In this document: one piece after another, positions 37,226 to 48,210 of the stretch
How the letters are laid out: each line of letters begins with the position of its first letter
How positions within the stretch are numbered: position 1 is the first letter of the stretch
Source of the DNA: Rhodococcoides kyotonense
GTDB taxonomy: Bacteria; Actinomycetota; Actinomycetes; Mycobacteriales; Mycobacteriaceae
Direction of reading: 5' to 3'
Assembly: GCF_900188125.1 (NCBI RefSeq)
Contig: NZ_FZOW01000004.1
Span: forward strand, 310,001-374,000
Length of the DNA stretch: 64,000 nt
Made by a program: the position numbers and the translations under genes
The notes under the pieces: generated by a model
Told to the model about the DNA's origin: nothing
Seen by the model: only the letters and a program-made list of their open reading frames with translations
Database searches by the model: none

Positions 37226-37794
37226 TTGGAAGGTCCTTCGGGTTCGTCGGTGAGCTCGGTGCGAGTACGTCGAAGTGCCGACTTGTCGGTCACCTCGTAG
37301 TAGGACATCGCGGTCAGAGGAGGCGAGTAGGCGTGCACGCTCAGCGTCGGGCCCGTCGTGATCGACGCGGGTGCGCGCATCACGTCGTGAACCCAGCCGA
37401 GCGGGAAGGACGCCTGATCTCCGGCGTCGAGGCGGCGGCGTTTCAAACCGTCTCCGGCCCAACGGTATTCGACGAGCGAACCGCTGAGAACCGTCAACGC
37501 ACCGAGCGAACCTGCATGATCGTGAAGTTCGGTCGAGCGGTCGGGGACCCAGCTGATGAGCCAGACGTCGAGGTCGTCGTCGGAGTGCAGTCGTCTCGCC
37601 CAACGCTCCTCGGTCGGCCACAGGCCGCCATCGGGCAGAAGTTGGTCGAAACGCCCCTCGAGGACATCGGCAGCACCCTGATCGGTGATGCGCAGCAGGT
37701 CATGAGGTCGCAGTCGAGTCGGCAGCGTCAGCTGCGGCGAAACAGACGGAGCTGCAGACAGCGCAGATGCAGAAAATACAGGTGTGGAAAGCAC
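37222..37794 (-). CDS. Cysteine dioxygenase family protein
   Basis: 190 residues, cupin-fold non-heme iron enzyme. Iron ligands in STELHDHAGSLGAL (two His near residues 92-94) and GWVHDVMRAP. SVHAYSPPLTAMSYYE is the family C-terminal motif. It should oxidise cysteine (or a related thiol such as 3-mercaptopropionate) to a sulfinic acid. GTG at 37794 has GGAG 8 nt upstream. A 13-residue upstream frame with two adjacent Cys codons lies 39 bp before it and probably couples expression to cysteine supply. Confidence 0.88.
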   Translation of the reverse strand: MLSTPVFSASALSAAPSVSPQLTLPTRLRPHDLLRITDQGAADVLEGRFDQLLPDGGLWPTEERWARRLHSDDDLDVWLISWVPDRSTELHDHAGSLGALTVLSGSLVEYRWAGDGLKRRRLDAGDQASFPLGWVHDVMRAPASITTGPTLSVHAYSPPLTAMSYYEVTDKSALRRTRTELTDEPEGPSK

Positions 37795-37833
37795 GGAAAC
37801 TACTCCAGGGTAGGCAATTGAACGAGGCAGCGG

Positions 37834-37875
37834 TCAGCCTCGACAACACTCCTGGGGTCCCATGCACATCATCAC
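37834..37875 (-). CDS. Cys-codon upstream peptide (uORF) before cysteine dioxygenase
   Basis: Reads VMMCMGPQECCRG and stops 39 bp before the dioxygenase start. Three of 13 codons are Cys, two adjacent (TGT TGT). A TAAGAAT -10-like box lies 7 nt before the GTG, so the frame would start at the mRNA 5' end; the following ATG is an alternative start. Bases CCAGG just before the Cys pair can pair with CCTGG (37805-37809), which adjoins the dioxygenase ribosome site, and a 6-bp stem CGAGGC/GCCTCG overlaps the uORF stop. This fits a ribosome-stalling switch that reads Cys-tRNA supply; poly-Cys uORFs are known in mycobacteria. Confidence 0.6.
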   Translation of the reverse strand: MMMCMGPQECCRG

Positions 37876-37882
37876 GCCGACG

Positions 37883-37889
37883 ATTCTTA
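37883..37889 (-). promoter_or_regulatory. -10-like element for the cysteine dioxygenase operon
   Basis: TAAGAAT on the minus strand, 7 nt before the uORF GTG. The hexamer is imperfect at the last base. No convincing -35. Confidence 0.4.
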
Positions 37890-37908
37890 CACAGCACTTG
37901 CGATTGCG

Positions 37909-38709
37909 CTAGCGCCCGCGCCTTTTCGCCAGATTCCGCTCGTACACCAGGCGTAGGCCTTCGAGCGTCAGATCCGGCTCGTGATGCTGGATCGAGACGC
38001 TCTCGTCCATGATGAGCGGGGCACTGTCACCGGTGCCGATGACCGCGACGTCCGTGCCCGAGAACTCCGGCAGCTCGCGCCTGACGCGCCCGACCAGGCC
38101 GTCGACGAGGCCGGCGAATCCGAACACCGCCCCCGCCTGCATGCACTCGACCGTGTTCTTGCCGACGACCGATCGAGGGCGGATCAACTCGACCTCGCGC
38201 AGCGCAGCGGATCTCGACGACATTGCCGCCGTCGATATCTCGAGCCCCGGCGCGATGGCTCCGCCGAGGAACTCACCTTTCGCCGACACGACGTCGACAC
38301 ACGTCGTCGTGCCGAAATCGACGACGATACAAGCACTTCCGTACAGATCGTGTGCCGCGAGAGTGTTGACGATCCGGTCTGCTCCGACTTCTTTCGGATT
38401 GTCCACGAGCAGAGGGACACCCGTCCGCACTCCGGGCTCCACGACGACGTGCTGCACGTGCTTCCAATACCTGGTGAGCATCGTGCGCATCTCTCGCAGG
38501 ACCGACGGAACCGTCGACAGTGCCGACACACCGGTGATCTGGTCGACGTCGTCACCGAGGAGCCCACGGAGCATCAGCGCCAGTTCGTCGGCGGTGACAC
38601 GAGGGTCGGTGCGCATACGCCAGTCTCGATGCAGCTTCGAGTGGTCTCCACTTCCGGTGAAGAGCCCCAACGTCATCGACGTGTTGCGCACGTCGATCGC
38701 GAGCAGCAT
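37909..38709 (-). CDS. coaX: Type III pantothenate kinase
   Basis: 266 residues, acetate-kinase-like fold. Phosphate-binding [17 protein letters not shown] (the Arg variant DVRNT is usual in Mycobacteriales), [16 protein letters not shown] near residue 100, [13 protein letters not shown] near residue 119 and [11 protein letters not shown]. It phosphorylates pantothenate, the first step of CoA synthesis. The ATG at 38709 follows the panD stop by 2 bp, placing coaX, panD and panC in one transcript. Confidence 0.94.
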   Translation of the reverse strand: MLLAIDVRNTSMTLGLFTGSGDHSKLHRDWRMRTDPRVTADELALMLRGLLGDDVDQITGVSALSTVPSVLREMRTMLTRYWKHVQHVVVEPGVRTGVPLLVDNPKEVGADRIVNTLAAHDLYGSACIVVDFGTTTCVDVVSAKGEFLGGAIAPGLEISTAAMSSRSAALREVELIRPRSVVGKNTVECMQAGAVFGFAGLVDGLVGRVRRELPEFSGTDVAVIGTGDSAPLIMDESVSIQHHEPDLTLEGLRLVYERNLAKRRGR

Positions 38710-38711
38710 CG

Positions 38712-39143
38712 CTACACCGCGACGGTGTCGGCGCGCAGCGTGCGCGGGCTGATCAGCCCCGAGCCCTCCGGCGCGTACGCGGGGTCTGCACCCAGCACGA
38801 CGGGCTTGTTCTTCTCGTCGACGAACACGACGCGCGGATCGTAGTCCTTGCACTCCTGCTCGTTCATGACGCCGTACGCGATCAGGATGACGAGGTCACC
38901 CGGATTGACCAGATGTGCTGCGGCACCGTTGATTCCGATGACGCCACTGCCACGCTCACCGGTGATGACGTACGTTTCCAGGCGTGCGCCGTTGTCGATG
39001 TCGACGATGGTGACCTGCTCACCCTCCAGCAAGTCCGCCGCGTCCATCAGGTCCTTGTCCACGGTCACCGAGCCCACGTAGTGAAGGTCGGCGTGCGTCA
39101 CCGTCGCGCGGTGGATCTTGGATTTCATCATCGTGCGAAACAT
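38712..39143 (-). CDS. panD: Aspartate 1-decarboxylase
   Basis: 143 residues. Pyruvoyl enzyme; self-cleavage site Gly24-Ser25 in [15 protein letters not shown], plus [20 protein letters not shown]. It makes beta-alanine for pantothenate. The C-terminal tail beyond residue 115 ([14 protein letters not shown] and on) is the variable region where pyrazinamide-linked changes occur in M. tuberculosis. Between panC and coaX. Confidence 0.95.
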   Translation of the reverse strand: MFRTMMKSKIHRATVTHADLHYVGSVTVDKDLMDAADLLEGEQVTIVDIDNGARLETYVITGERGSGVIGINGAAAHLVNPGDLVILIAYGVMNEQECKDYDPRVVFVDEKNKPVVLGADPAYAPEGSGLISPRTLRADTVAV

Positions 39144-39152
39144 GTTCTCTCC

Positions 39153-40052
39153 CTACGCCGTTGATTCTGCATGCTCTAGAAAACCGGTTCCCACGGCAAC
39201 TCCCACGTTGTCGATCAGCCGCGTCGTGCCGACCTTCGCTGCGACGAGCAGACGCCCATCGCCACGTTCGGGCGCAGGACCGAGATCCACGCCTCGTAGT
39301 TCCAGGTAGTCGACGTCCACCTCGGGCCGAGTGTCGAGCACTCCGCGCGCGGTCGCGAGGATCGCCTCCGCGCCACCGGCCGCGGCATGCGCGCCTGCGA
39401 CGAGCGCAGCCGACAACACCATGGCCGCCTCCCGTTCGTCGGCGCCGAGATACCTGTTGCGCGACGACAGCGCGAGGCCGTCCTGCTCGCGAACCGTCGG
39501 AACGCCGAAGATCTTGACGTCGAAGTTCAAGTCCCGCACCATCTGTCGGATCAACGTCAGCTGCTGGTAGTCCTTCTCTCCGAAATACGCCGCGTGCGGG
39601 GCTGCGATCTGCAGCAGCTTGGCGACGACCGTCAGCATCCCCGCGAAATGCGTAGGGCGCGAACCGCCTTCGAGCTCACTTCCGAGCGGACCGGGATGAA
39701 TCGTCGTACGCGGACCCGCCGGGTACATGTCCGTGGCCGACGGCGCGAAGACGATGTCGACGCCCTCGTCACGCAGAAGCTCGACGTCGGCGTCGAGAGT
39801 GCGCGGGTACGCGTCGAGATCCTCGCCGACGCCGAACTGCAGCGGGTTGACGAAGATCGACACGATCACGACGGCACCGGTACGCCTGGCCTGGCGGACC
39901 AGGTGGATGTGCCCGGCGTGCAACGCGCCCATCGTCGGCACGAGCGCAACCGTCTTCCCGACGGCCCGCAGCGCCTTCGATACCGAGGTGACAACGGCCG
40001 GATCGTGATGGATCGTCAACTCCCCCGCCTTGTAGCTGCCTGCCAGGGTCAT
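39153..40052 (-). CDS. panC: Pantothenate synthetase
   Basis: 299 residues. ATP-binding [17 protein letters not shown] near residue 38 (HIGH-like), [16 protein letters not shown] near residue 155 and [13 protein letters not shown]. It joins pantoate and beta-alanine. Its start overlaps the DUF2520 gene stop by ATGA. Full length. Confidence 0.96.
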   Translation of the reverse strand: MTLAGSYKAGELTIHHDPAVVTSVSKALRAVGKTVALVPTMGALHAGHIHLVRQARRTGAVVIVSIFVNPLQFGVGEDLDAYPRTLDADVELLRDEGVDIVFAPSATDMYPAGPRTTIHPGPLGSELEGGSRPTHFAGMLTVVAKLLQIAAPHAAYFGEKDYQQLTLIRQMVRDLNFDVKIFGVPTVREQDGLALSSRNRYLGADEREAAMVLSAALVAGAHAAAGGAEAILATARGVLDTRPEVDVDYLELRGVDLGPAPERGDGRLLVAAKVGTTRLIDNVGVAVGTGFLEHAESTA

Positions 40053-40963
40053 CGTTCACCTTCCAGAAATTCGACGAGCTCGGACTTCGAGCCGATCTTG
40101 TGTGCCGCGCGCAGCGCGAGAGCCCGGTACTCGTCGGCGATACCGGGATCGACCGAGTCGAGCGACGTCAGATGCGATGCGACTGCGTCGACGTCGCCGC
40201 GGGCGACCGGCCCGGTCAGCGCGGACTGACCGCGTCGCAGCGTGTTCTCGAGCGCTGCCGTGACCAACGGCGCGAGAACTCGGACCGCCGTGTTCGGATC
40301 CTTGTCGATCCCCGGAAATCCAGGACCCTCGAGAGCCACACCGAGGGCATCCAACGCGTCGGCGACGACGGTGACCAGATGATTGGCACCGTGCGCCAAT
40401 GCTGCGTGATAGAGGAGACGGTTCTGTTCGGACACGTGCACCGGCTCGCCGCCCAGTTCGAGTACGAGAGCCTGCGCGACGGCGTACCCGATCTCGTCGG
40501 CGGCAGTGACGCCGAAACACGCGGACGACAGTCGATCGGTGTCCTCGGGCTCACCGGTGAAGGTCATCGCCGGGTGGATGGCCAGCGGGATCGCACCGAG
40601 CGCGGTGAGCGGCGCGAGAATCGAGATGCCGTTGGCTCCCGATGTGTGCACGACGAGCTTGCCCGGCGCGACCGCACCCGTCGACGCCAAACCTGCAGCG
40701 ATGGAAGCGAGTTCGGTGTCGGGAACCGCGAGTACGAGAAGCTCGGCGCGACGAGCTACCTCGTCGACCGGCAAGATCTCTGTGTCGGGAAGACGAGTGG
40801 TGGCTCGCTCGACGGAGTCTGCGGATACAGCGGAACACGCGACAACGACATGTCCGACGCGTTCCAGCGCCTCGCCGACAGCAGTTCCCACACGGCCCGC
40901 GGACACGAGTCCCACGGTGAGGCGTGCAGGTGCGATGTCGGCGGTGAACTCGGATGAGGTCAC
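40049..40963 (-). CDS. Rossmann-fold and DUF2520 protein (Rv3603c-like)
   Basis: 304 residues. N-terminal NAD(P)-binding fold with [20 protein letters not shown] near residue 19 and [14 protein letters not shown]-terminal helical DUF2520 domain ([29 protein letters not shown]). It resembles ketopantoate reductase and 6-phosphogluconate-type dehydrogenases, and its coupling to panC makes a role in pantoate supply possible; panE is not otherwise visible. The catalytic role is not established. Confidence 0.85.
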   Translation of the reverse strand: MTSSEFTADIAPARLTVGLVSAGRVGTAVGEALERVGHVVVACSAVSADSVERATTRLPDTEILPVDEVARRAELLVLAVPDTELASIAAGLASTGAVAPGKLVVHTSGANGISILAPLTALGAIPLAIHPAMTFTGEPEDTDRLSSACFGVTAADEIGYAVAQALVLELGGEPVHVSEQNRLLYHAALAHGANHLVTVVADALDALGVALEGPGFPGIDKDPNTAVRVLAPLVTAALENTLRRGQSALTGPVARGDVDAVASHLTSLDSVDPGIADEYRALALRAAHKIGSKSELVEFLEGER

Positions 40964-41090
40964 CGATAGATCCTCTCGTTCGTTCCAGTCCCGCTCGGCG
41001 GGTACCAGACGTCCTTCGGAAAGGATAGCGGCAGACTGCGCCGACCGGCCATGGGCTTGAGCCGTGATCTATTTCACGGCCGAAGCTGCC

Positions 41091-42245
41091 TCACTCGGCG
41101 CGACGGCGATGCCTCCGAGCCGACGGTTCGTTGCCCGACTGCAGACCGGCCATGATCTCAGCGACGGATCGGCCGTTCGAATGAGCTCCTGCCACGTCGT
41201 CCTCGGGCTCGGCGCGACGACGACGCCGCGGAGCGGCTGGAAGATCTGCGTCCGCCGCGAACGAGGGCTCGGGCTCCTCCGCCACGGCAACCGGCTGAGG
41301 CTCGGGCTCGGGAACGGGCTCGGGAACGGGCTCCGGCTCGGGAGCGACGACGACCGGCGTCGGCTCGGGAGCCGGGGCGGGTACGGGGGCCGGCTCGGGC
41401 TCGGGTTCCGGAATCGACGGAGGTCCAGCCGGCGATCCGACGGGCTCGTTCACGAGCGGCGAGATCGGTGCCCGCGGCGGCGTCGGTGCTCGTCGACCGG
41501 CACCAGGGGCGCGAGTCTCTGGTGTCACGCGCTCGGAACGACGGCGGTTCGGCGTATAGGTCGCGTACCCGGCCGTCGCCGGGTCCTCGCTGCCGATCGG
41601 CGCGTCCGGGTACAGCACGGAGGTCTCGGCGGTGACGGGCTCGTCGAACGGTGTCGCGAGTCCCGCGACCGGTGAGCTGTCGGCATCGGTGTTGTTGCCG
41701 CCCTGACGGTCGGGCGCCCCACCGGGGACGTACAGCCCCGACGCTGCAGGCTGGTAGCCGCCGTAGCTGCGGCCGCCGAGTTCTTGAACCCGCGTCGCTT
41801 CCGCGCGCAGTGCGACGCGTTCGGTGGGCAGGTTTCCGTCGAACAGCAGCTGCAGATTCTCGCGCAGGTGCGCCAGCTCGGCACGGAGCGCGGCGACTTC
41901 GCTGGTCTCGAGCTGCACTTCGCCACGCACCCGAGCCTCGACGCCCAACTCGTACTCGCGTCGGGCAGAGATCTCACGTGCGAGCTGCAGCTCGTACACC
42001 GTCTGCAGATCCTTGGCTTTTGCTCGGTCGGCCACTGCGTCGCGCCGGTACTTCGTCATGGCGAAGGCGCCGACGATCGCGGCCCACAAAGCCGAGACGA
42101 GGCCGACGCGCAACCATTGAACGTTCTCGCTGAACAGCAGCAGCGCACTGGCTGCGATGCCGAACACCACCAGAGCGGCGATGAACAGCTGGCTCGCACT
42201 GCGCCGCGGACGGCGGGTCGCTTTCGCGCGAGTCGGTTCGGTCAT
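41091..42245 (-). CDS. Membrane protein with coiled coil and Pro/Glu-rich tail (Rv3604c-like)
   Basis: 384 residues, function unknown. Two membrane helices near the N-terminus (LFIAALVVFGIAASALLLF and VGLVSALWAAIVGAFAM), a helical coiled-coil stretch of about 100 residues (ELGVEARVRGEVQLETSEV onward), then a long disordered cytoplasmic tail rich in Pro-Glu repeats (PEPEPEPAPVPAPAPEP) and a basic C-terminus RRHRRRAE. The family is, as I recall, DUF6779. It lies between panC-side genes and the fol genes as in M. tuberculosis. ATG 42245 preferred over 42278. Confidence 0.78.
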   Translation of the reverse strand: MTEPTRAKATRRPRRSASQLFIAALVVFGIAASALLLFSENVQWLRVGLVSALWAAIVGAFAMTKYRRDAVADRAKAKDLQTVYELQLAREISARREYELGVEARVRGEVQLETSEVAALRAELAHLRENLQLLFDGNLPTERVALRAEATRVQELGGRSYGGYQPAASGLYVPGGAPDRQGGNNTDADSSPVAGLATPFDEPVTAETSVLYPDAPIGSEDPATAGYATYTPNRRRSERVTPETRAPGAGRRAPTPPRAPISPLVNEPVGSPAGPPSIPEPEPEPAPVPAPAPEPTPVVVAPEPEPVPEPVPEPEPQPVAVAEEPEPSFAADADLPAAPRRRRRAEPEDDVAGAHSNGRSVAEIMAGLQSGNEPSARRHRRRAE

Positions 42246-42346
42246 GGCAACCAGGGTAGCTGGCGAATCGGCCGACAAAGGCCAAGCTGAATCGAGCCAC
42301 CACGGGACTCGTGTCGACCCGGGTGTTCACCGGGTGTGCGCGACGC

Positions 42347-42814
42347 TCACGATGTGGGTTCGTCGGGCGAGTCGTCGGGTGTTCGGCAGCAGTGCTCGAG
42401 CCACAGAGCAGCGCCGACGAGCGCAGCACCCGCGACGAGACCGACGACTGCACCGGCCCGGTCGGATGCGGCGGCCCGCACTGTCGACACCATCGGCAGG
42501 ACATGTAACAGGAAGCCGATCCACACTCCGGCGGCCGCGGCACCGACCAGCGCCGACGCCTTGGCCAGCGCCAATGCACGAGCAGCGGTGATCGGATGGA
42601 TCTGGGCCGGCCCGTCGCCGATCTGCCGTTTGTCGACGCGCGAGCGGATCACGAACGCGAGGACGACCTCGACCACTGCGACCGGGTACAGCGATGCACC
42701 TGCGTAGACCGGGATCGGCGGGAGCGAACCGTAGAACGTGCGCACCAACAACCAGGTGGCCACGGCCGCGATGACGGCGAGTGCGACCAGATCCCAGACA
42801 CGGGTCGGTTTCAC
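42347..42814 (-). CDS. DUF3180 membrane protein (Rv3605c-like)
   Basis: 155 residues with four predicted membrane helices (LVALAVIAAVATWLLVRTFYG, VAVVEVVLAFVIRSR, ALVGAAAAGVWIGFLLHVL, AVVGLVAGAALVGAALWLE). Function unknown, but the gene is always linked to folate genes in this order. Its start overlaps the folK stop by ATGA. Confidence 0.88.
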   Translation of the reverse strand: MKPTRVWDLVALAVIAAVATWLLVRTFYGSLPPIPVYAGASLYPVAVVEVVLAFVIRSRVDKRQIGDGPAQIHPITAARALALAKASALVGAAAAGVWIGFLLHVLPMVSTVRAAASDRAGAVVGLVAGAALVGAALWLEHCCRTPDDSPDEPTS

Positions 42815-43326
42815 GTGGGCTCCGCTGTGTCGAGAGTCATGTCGGTGCGTCGTACGCCTGCGCGCTCTTCCTCGCTCAGCGCGCTCAGCCAGTCGGCGAG
42901 TGCGAGCGTGGTGCCGTCAGCCTCGAGCGTTGCCGACGGGTCCACGTCGAGCCACGGAATCAGCACGAACGCACGCTCGTGTGCGCGCGGATGCGGCAGC
43001 AGCAGTTCGGGGTCGTGGCTCACGACGTCGTCGCACACGACGATGTCGACGTCGAGGCTGCGAGGTCCCCATCGCTCCACGCGAACTCGATCGGCGGCTT
43101 CCTCGCAAGCGCGGGCGAAGTCGAGCCACTCCCGCGGGCTGCTGGCGGGATCGTCGGCGAGAAGCGCTGCGTTGAGAAAATCCTGCTGCTCGACGCCTCC
43201 CCACGGCGCCGTCGAATAGACAGCCGATGCGGCGACGAGGTGAGACCCCAGCGCTGTGACGACCGATCGCAGGTGCGCGAGCGAATCTCCGACGTTGCTG
43301 CCGATCGACAGCACCGCGCGACTCAC
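42811..43326 (-). CDS. folK: 6-hydroxymethyl-7,8-dihydropterin pyrophosphokinase
   Basis: 171 residues. [17 protein letters not shown] near residue 8, pterin-binding [10 protein letters not shown], and [16 protein letters not shown] with the Mg-binding Asp pair near residue 100. It transfers pyrophosphate to the pterin before joining with p-aminobenzoate. Overlaps folB and DUF3180 by 4 bp each. Confidence 0.95.
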   Translation of the reverse strand: MSRAVLSIGSNVGDSLAHLRSVVTALGSHLVAASAVYSTAPWGGVEQQDFLNAALLADDPASSPREWLDFARACEEAADRVRVERWGPRSLDVDIVVCDDVVSHDPELLLPHPRAHERAFVLIPWLDVDPSATLEADGTTLALADWLSALSEEERAGVRRTDMTLDTAEPT

Positions 43327-43685
43327 GCACGACTCCGGTGTGCGACGACGGCGACATCACCGAACGTCAGCGGAATCGGCGCCGACGGTTTGTGCAGGAC
43401 CACTTCGACGGCGTCGACGCGCTCGTCGGCCATCACGCCGTCGGCGATCTCGGCGGCGACGGTCTCGATGAGGTCGCGCGGCGGGCCCGCGACGATCTTC
43501 GCGGCGGCTTCGGCGAGCTCGCCGTAGTGCATCGTGCGTGTGAGGTCGTCGGTCTCGGCGGCGGGGCGCAGGTCCATCCAGACCGTGATGTCGACGACGA
43601 AGTCCTGGCCGTCACGTTTCTCGAAGTCGAAGACCCCGTGATGCCCGCGGACGACGAGTCCACGCAGTTCGATCCGATCGCTCAT
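43323..43685 (-). CDS. folB: Dihydroneopterin aldolase
   Basis: 120 residues from the ATG at 43685, fixed by the ATGA overlap with fol[21 protein letters not shown] near residue 13 and the conserved Lys in [10 protein letters not shown] near residue 99. It cleaves dihydroneopterin to hydroxymethyl-dihydropterin. Normal length. Confidence 0.95.
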   Translation of the reverse strand: MSDRIELRGLVVRGHHGVFDFEKRDGQDFVVDITVWMDLRPAAETDDLTRTMHYGELAEAAAKIVAGPPRDLIETVAAEIADGVMADERVDAVEVVLHKPSAPIPLTFGDVAVVAHRSRA

Positions 43686-44512
43686 GCGCCCGCAGCCTGC
43701 CATGCGGCGACCACGGCGACCGCGTCGAGGGAGGCTCGCGCGTCGTGCACTCGGACGCCCCACGCGCCTCCTGCGACGGCGAGTGCGGACACGACCGCGG
43801 TGGCGACCTCACGACCCGCAGGCGGGCGGGGGGTGCCGTCGTCGGCGAGAAGGGATCCGAGGAACCGCTTGCGCGACGCCCCGATCAACACCGGCATTCC
43901 CAGTTCGACGAACGTGGGCAACGCATGCAACAACTGCCAGTTGTGCGATGCGTTCTTGGCGAAACCGAGACCCGGGTCGAGGACGATGTTCGACGCGTCG
44001 ACTCCGGCAGCCAAGGCCAGATCCACCTGTTCCAGCAGCTCACGCCGGACGTCGGCGACGACGTCGTCGTACCGGTCCGCGGCGCCTGCATGGACGTAGT
44101 CCCCTGCCGAACGCCAGTGCATCAGGACCCAGGGCACACCGGCGTCGGCGACGACACGAGCCATGTCCGGATCGGCGCGACCACCCGAGACGTCGTTGAC
44201 GATGGACACGCCAGCCTCGATTGCCGCAGCGGCGACGGATGCACGCATCGTGTCGACGCTCGTCGTGACCCCGTGTCGAGCCAGAGCAGCGATCACCGGT
44301 GCGACGCGTCCGGCCTCGACGTCGGGTTCGACACGGGCCGCACCGGGCCGGGTGGATTCACCGCCGACGTCGACTATGGCAACACCGCTGTCACGCAGTT
44401 CGAGCCCGTGTTCGACGGCGGCGTCGAGGTCCAGATAGCGGCCACCGTCGGAGAACGAGTCCGCGGTGACGTTGAGAACACCCATGACGACGGGCGCGGC
44501 GGGAACACTCAT
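43682..44512 (-). CDS. folP: Dihydropteroate synthase
   Basis: 276 residues, TIM barrel. [20 protein letters not shown] near residue 9, [12 protein letters not shown] near residue 47, and [12 protein letters not shown] near residue 211. Condenses the pterin pyrophosphate with p-aminobenzoate; the target of sulfonamides. Overlaps folE and folB by ATGA. Confidence 0.96.
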   Translation of the reverse strand: MSVPAAPVVMGVLNVTADSFSDGGRYLDLDAAVEHGLELRDSGVAIVDVGGESTRPGAARVEPDVEAGRVAPVIAALARHGVTTSVDTMRASVAAAAIEAGVSIVNDVSGGRADPDMARVVADAGVPWVLMHWRSAGDYVHAGAADRYDDVVADVRRELLEQVDLALAAGVDASNIVLDPGLGFAKNASHNWQLLHALPTFVELGMPVLIGASRKRFLGSLLADDGTPRPPAGREVATAVVSALAVAGGAWGVRVHDARASLDAVAVVAAWQAAGA

Positions 44513-45150
44513 TTGCGAAGGATGAGATCCAACGCTTCGGACCGCGACGCGGCGCTCGACTGCAGCAGCCCCCGGACCGCCGACGTCGTCGTGCTAGCCC
44601 CTGGCTTGCGAATGCCACGCATCGCCATGCACAGATGCTCGGCCTCGATGACGACGATCGCCCCACGCGGATCGAGCTTGCGCATCACGGCGTCGGCGAT
44701 CTGGCTGGTCAGCCGTTCCTGGACCTGGGGACGCTTGGCGTACAGGTCGACGACGCGAGCCAGCTTGGACAGACCGGTGACCTTGCCTGCCTTGCCAGGG
44801 ATGTATCCGACGTGCGCGACGCCGTGGAACGAGACGAGGTGGTGCTCGCACGTGGAGAACATCGGGATGTCGCGTACGAGCACCAACTCCTGGTGACCCT
44901 CGTCGAACGTCGTGTTCAGCACCGAGTCCGGATCGGTGTAGAGGCCACCGAAGATTTCCCGGTACGCCCGCGCGACACGAGCGGGTGTGTCGAGGAGACC
45001 GGGGCGATCCGGGTTCTCGCCGACGGCGATGAGCAGTTCACGTACTGCTGCTTCTGCCCGTGGCTGGTCGAACCGACGCCCGGTTTCGACTGCGACGACG
45101 TCGTTCACCACGGCTTCGCCGTCTTCGTCGACATGCCTGACTGACACCAA
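44509..45150 (-). CDS. folE: GTP cyclohydrolase I
   Basis: 213 residues. Zinc ligands in [12 protein letters not shown] near residue 99 and [14 protein letters not shown] near residue 170. First enzyme of the folate branch, turning GTP into dihydroneopterin triphosphate. It follows ftsH by about 80 bp and begins the folE-folP-folB-folK chain. Confidence 0.96.
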   Translation of the reverse strand: MVSVRHVDEDGEAVVNDVVAVETGRRFDQPRAEAAVRELLIAVGENPDRPGLLDTPARVARAYREIFGGLYTDPDSVLNTTFDEGHQELVLVRDIPMFSTCEHHLVSFHGVAHVGYIPGKAGKVTGLSKLARVVDLYAKRPQVQERLTSQIADAVMRKLDPRGAIVVIEAEHLCMAMRGIRKPGASTTTSAVRGLLQSSAASRSEALDLILRK

Positions 45151-45231
45151 GATCGCACCTCCGTTGGCGGGGTAGGGAAAGACCCCAGGATTCTTCGTCA
45201 GCCTATCGCCCGGGCAAAAGAGGAGAACGAG

Positions 45232-47841
<2,610 letters not shown>

Positions 47842-48210
47842 ACAGCTTCAGCCGAGACGGCCTCGTCCTTTCCAGTCTGCTCCGATGAGCGGCTTCCGGC
47901 CGCGCACCGGATGCTCAAGGCTACCGCGAACGCCTGCCCCGGGCCCGAAGTGCGTCGGGCACCCAGCGCTGCGTCGATACGCCCAGAACGCCTGACGGCG
48001 CAACACGCTACTTCGATGTACAACGCTCATCCCACCCATCAGGTTCCCGCCCACCGTCCATCCCACCCATCAGGTTCCCGCCCACCGTTCCCCCGCCCAT
48101 CAGGTCCCACCCGTCGTTCCCCCGCCCATCAGGTCCCACCCGTCGTGCACTCCCGATCGATGGTCGATCAAACGGCACGATAGTCCCCGAGCGGGTCTAT
48201 CGTAGTTTCC
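47842..48210. other. ftsH/kinase divergent intergenic region
   Basis: 369 bp without a gene. It holds the divergent promoters: on the plus strand TATCGT (48198-48203) is 7 nt before the kinase GTG, a leaderless arrangement. Its second half contains the four-copy tandem repeat listed separately. I see no structured RNA motif I can name. Confidence 0.6.
48028..48148. repeat. Four-copy tandem repeat, units 29-32 bp
   Basis: Two nearly identical units of 31-32 bp (from 48028 and 48059) are followed by two nearly identical 29-bp units (from 48091 and 48120). All share CCCATCAGGT and C-rich flanks. The minus strand therefore carries many GGG runs. The units abut without unique spacers, so this is not a CRISPR. 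Confidence 0.9.

Noticed and set aside
48028-48148. Possible CRISPR array
   Set aside because: Units abut with no unique spacers, only four copies, and no cas genes nearby.
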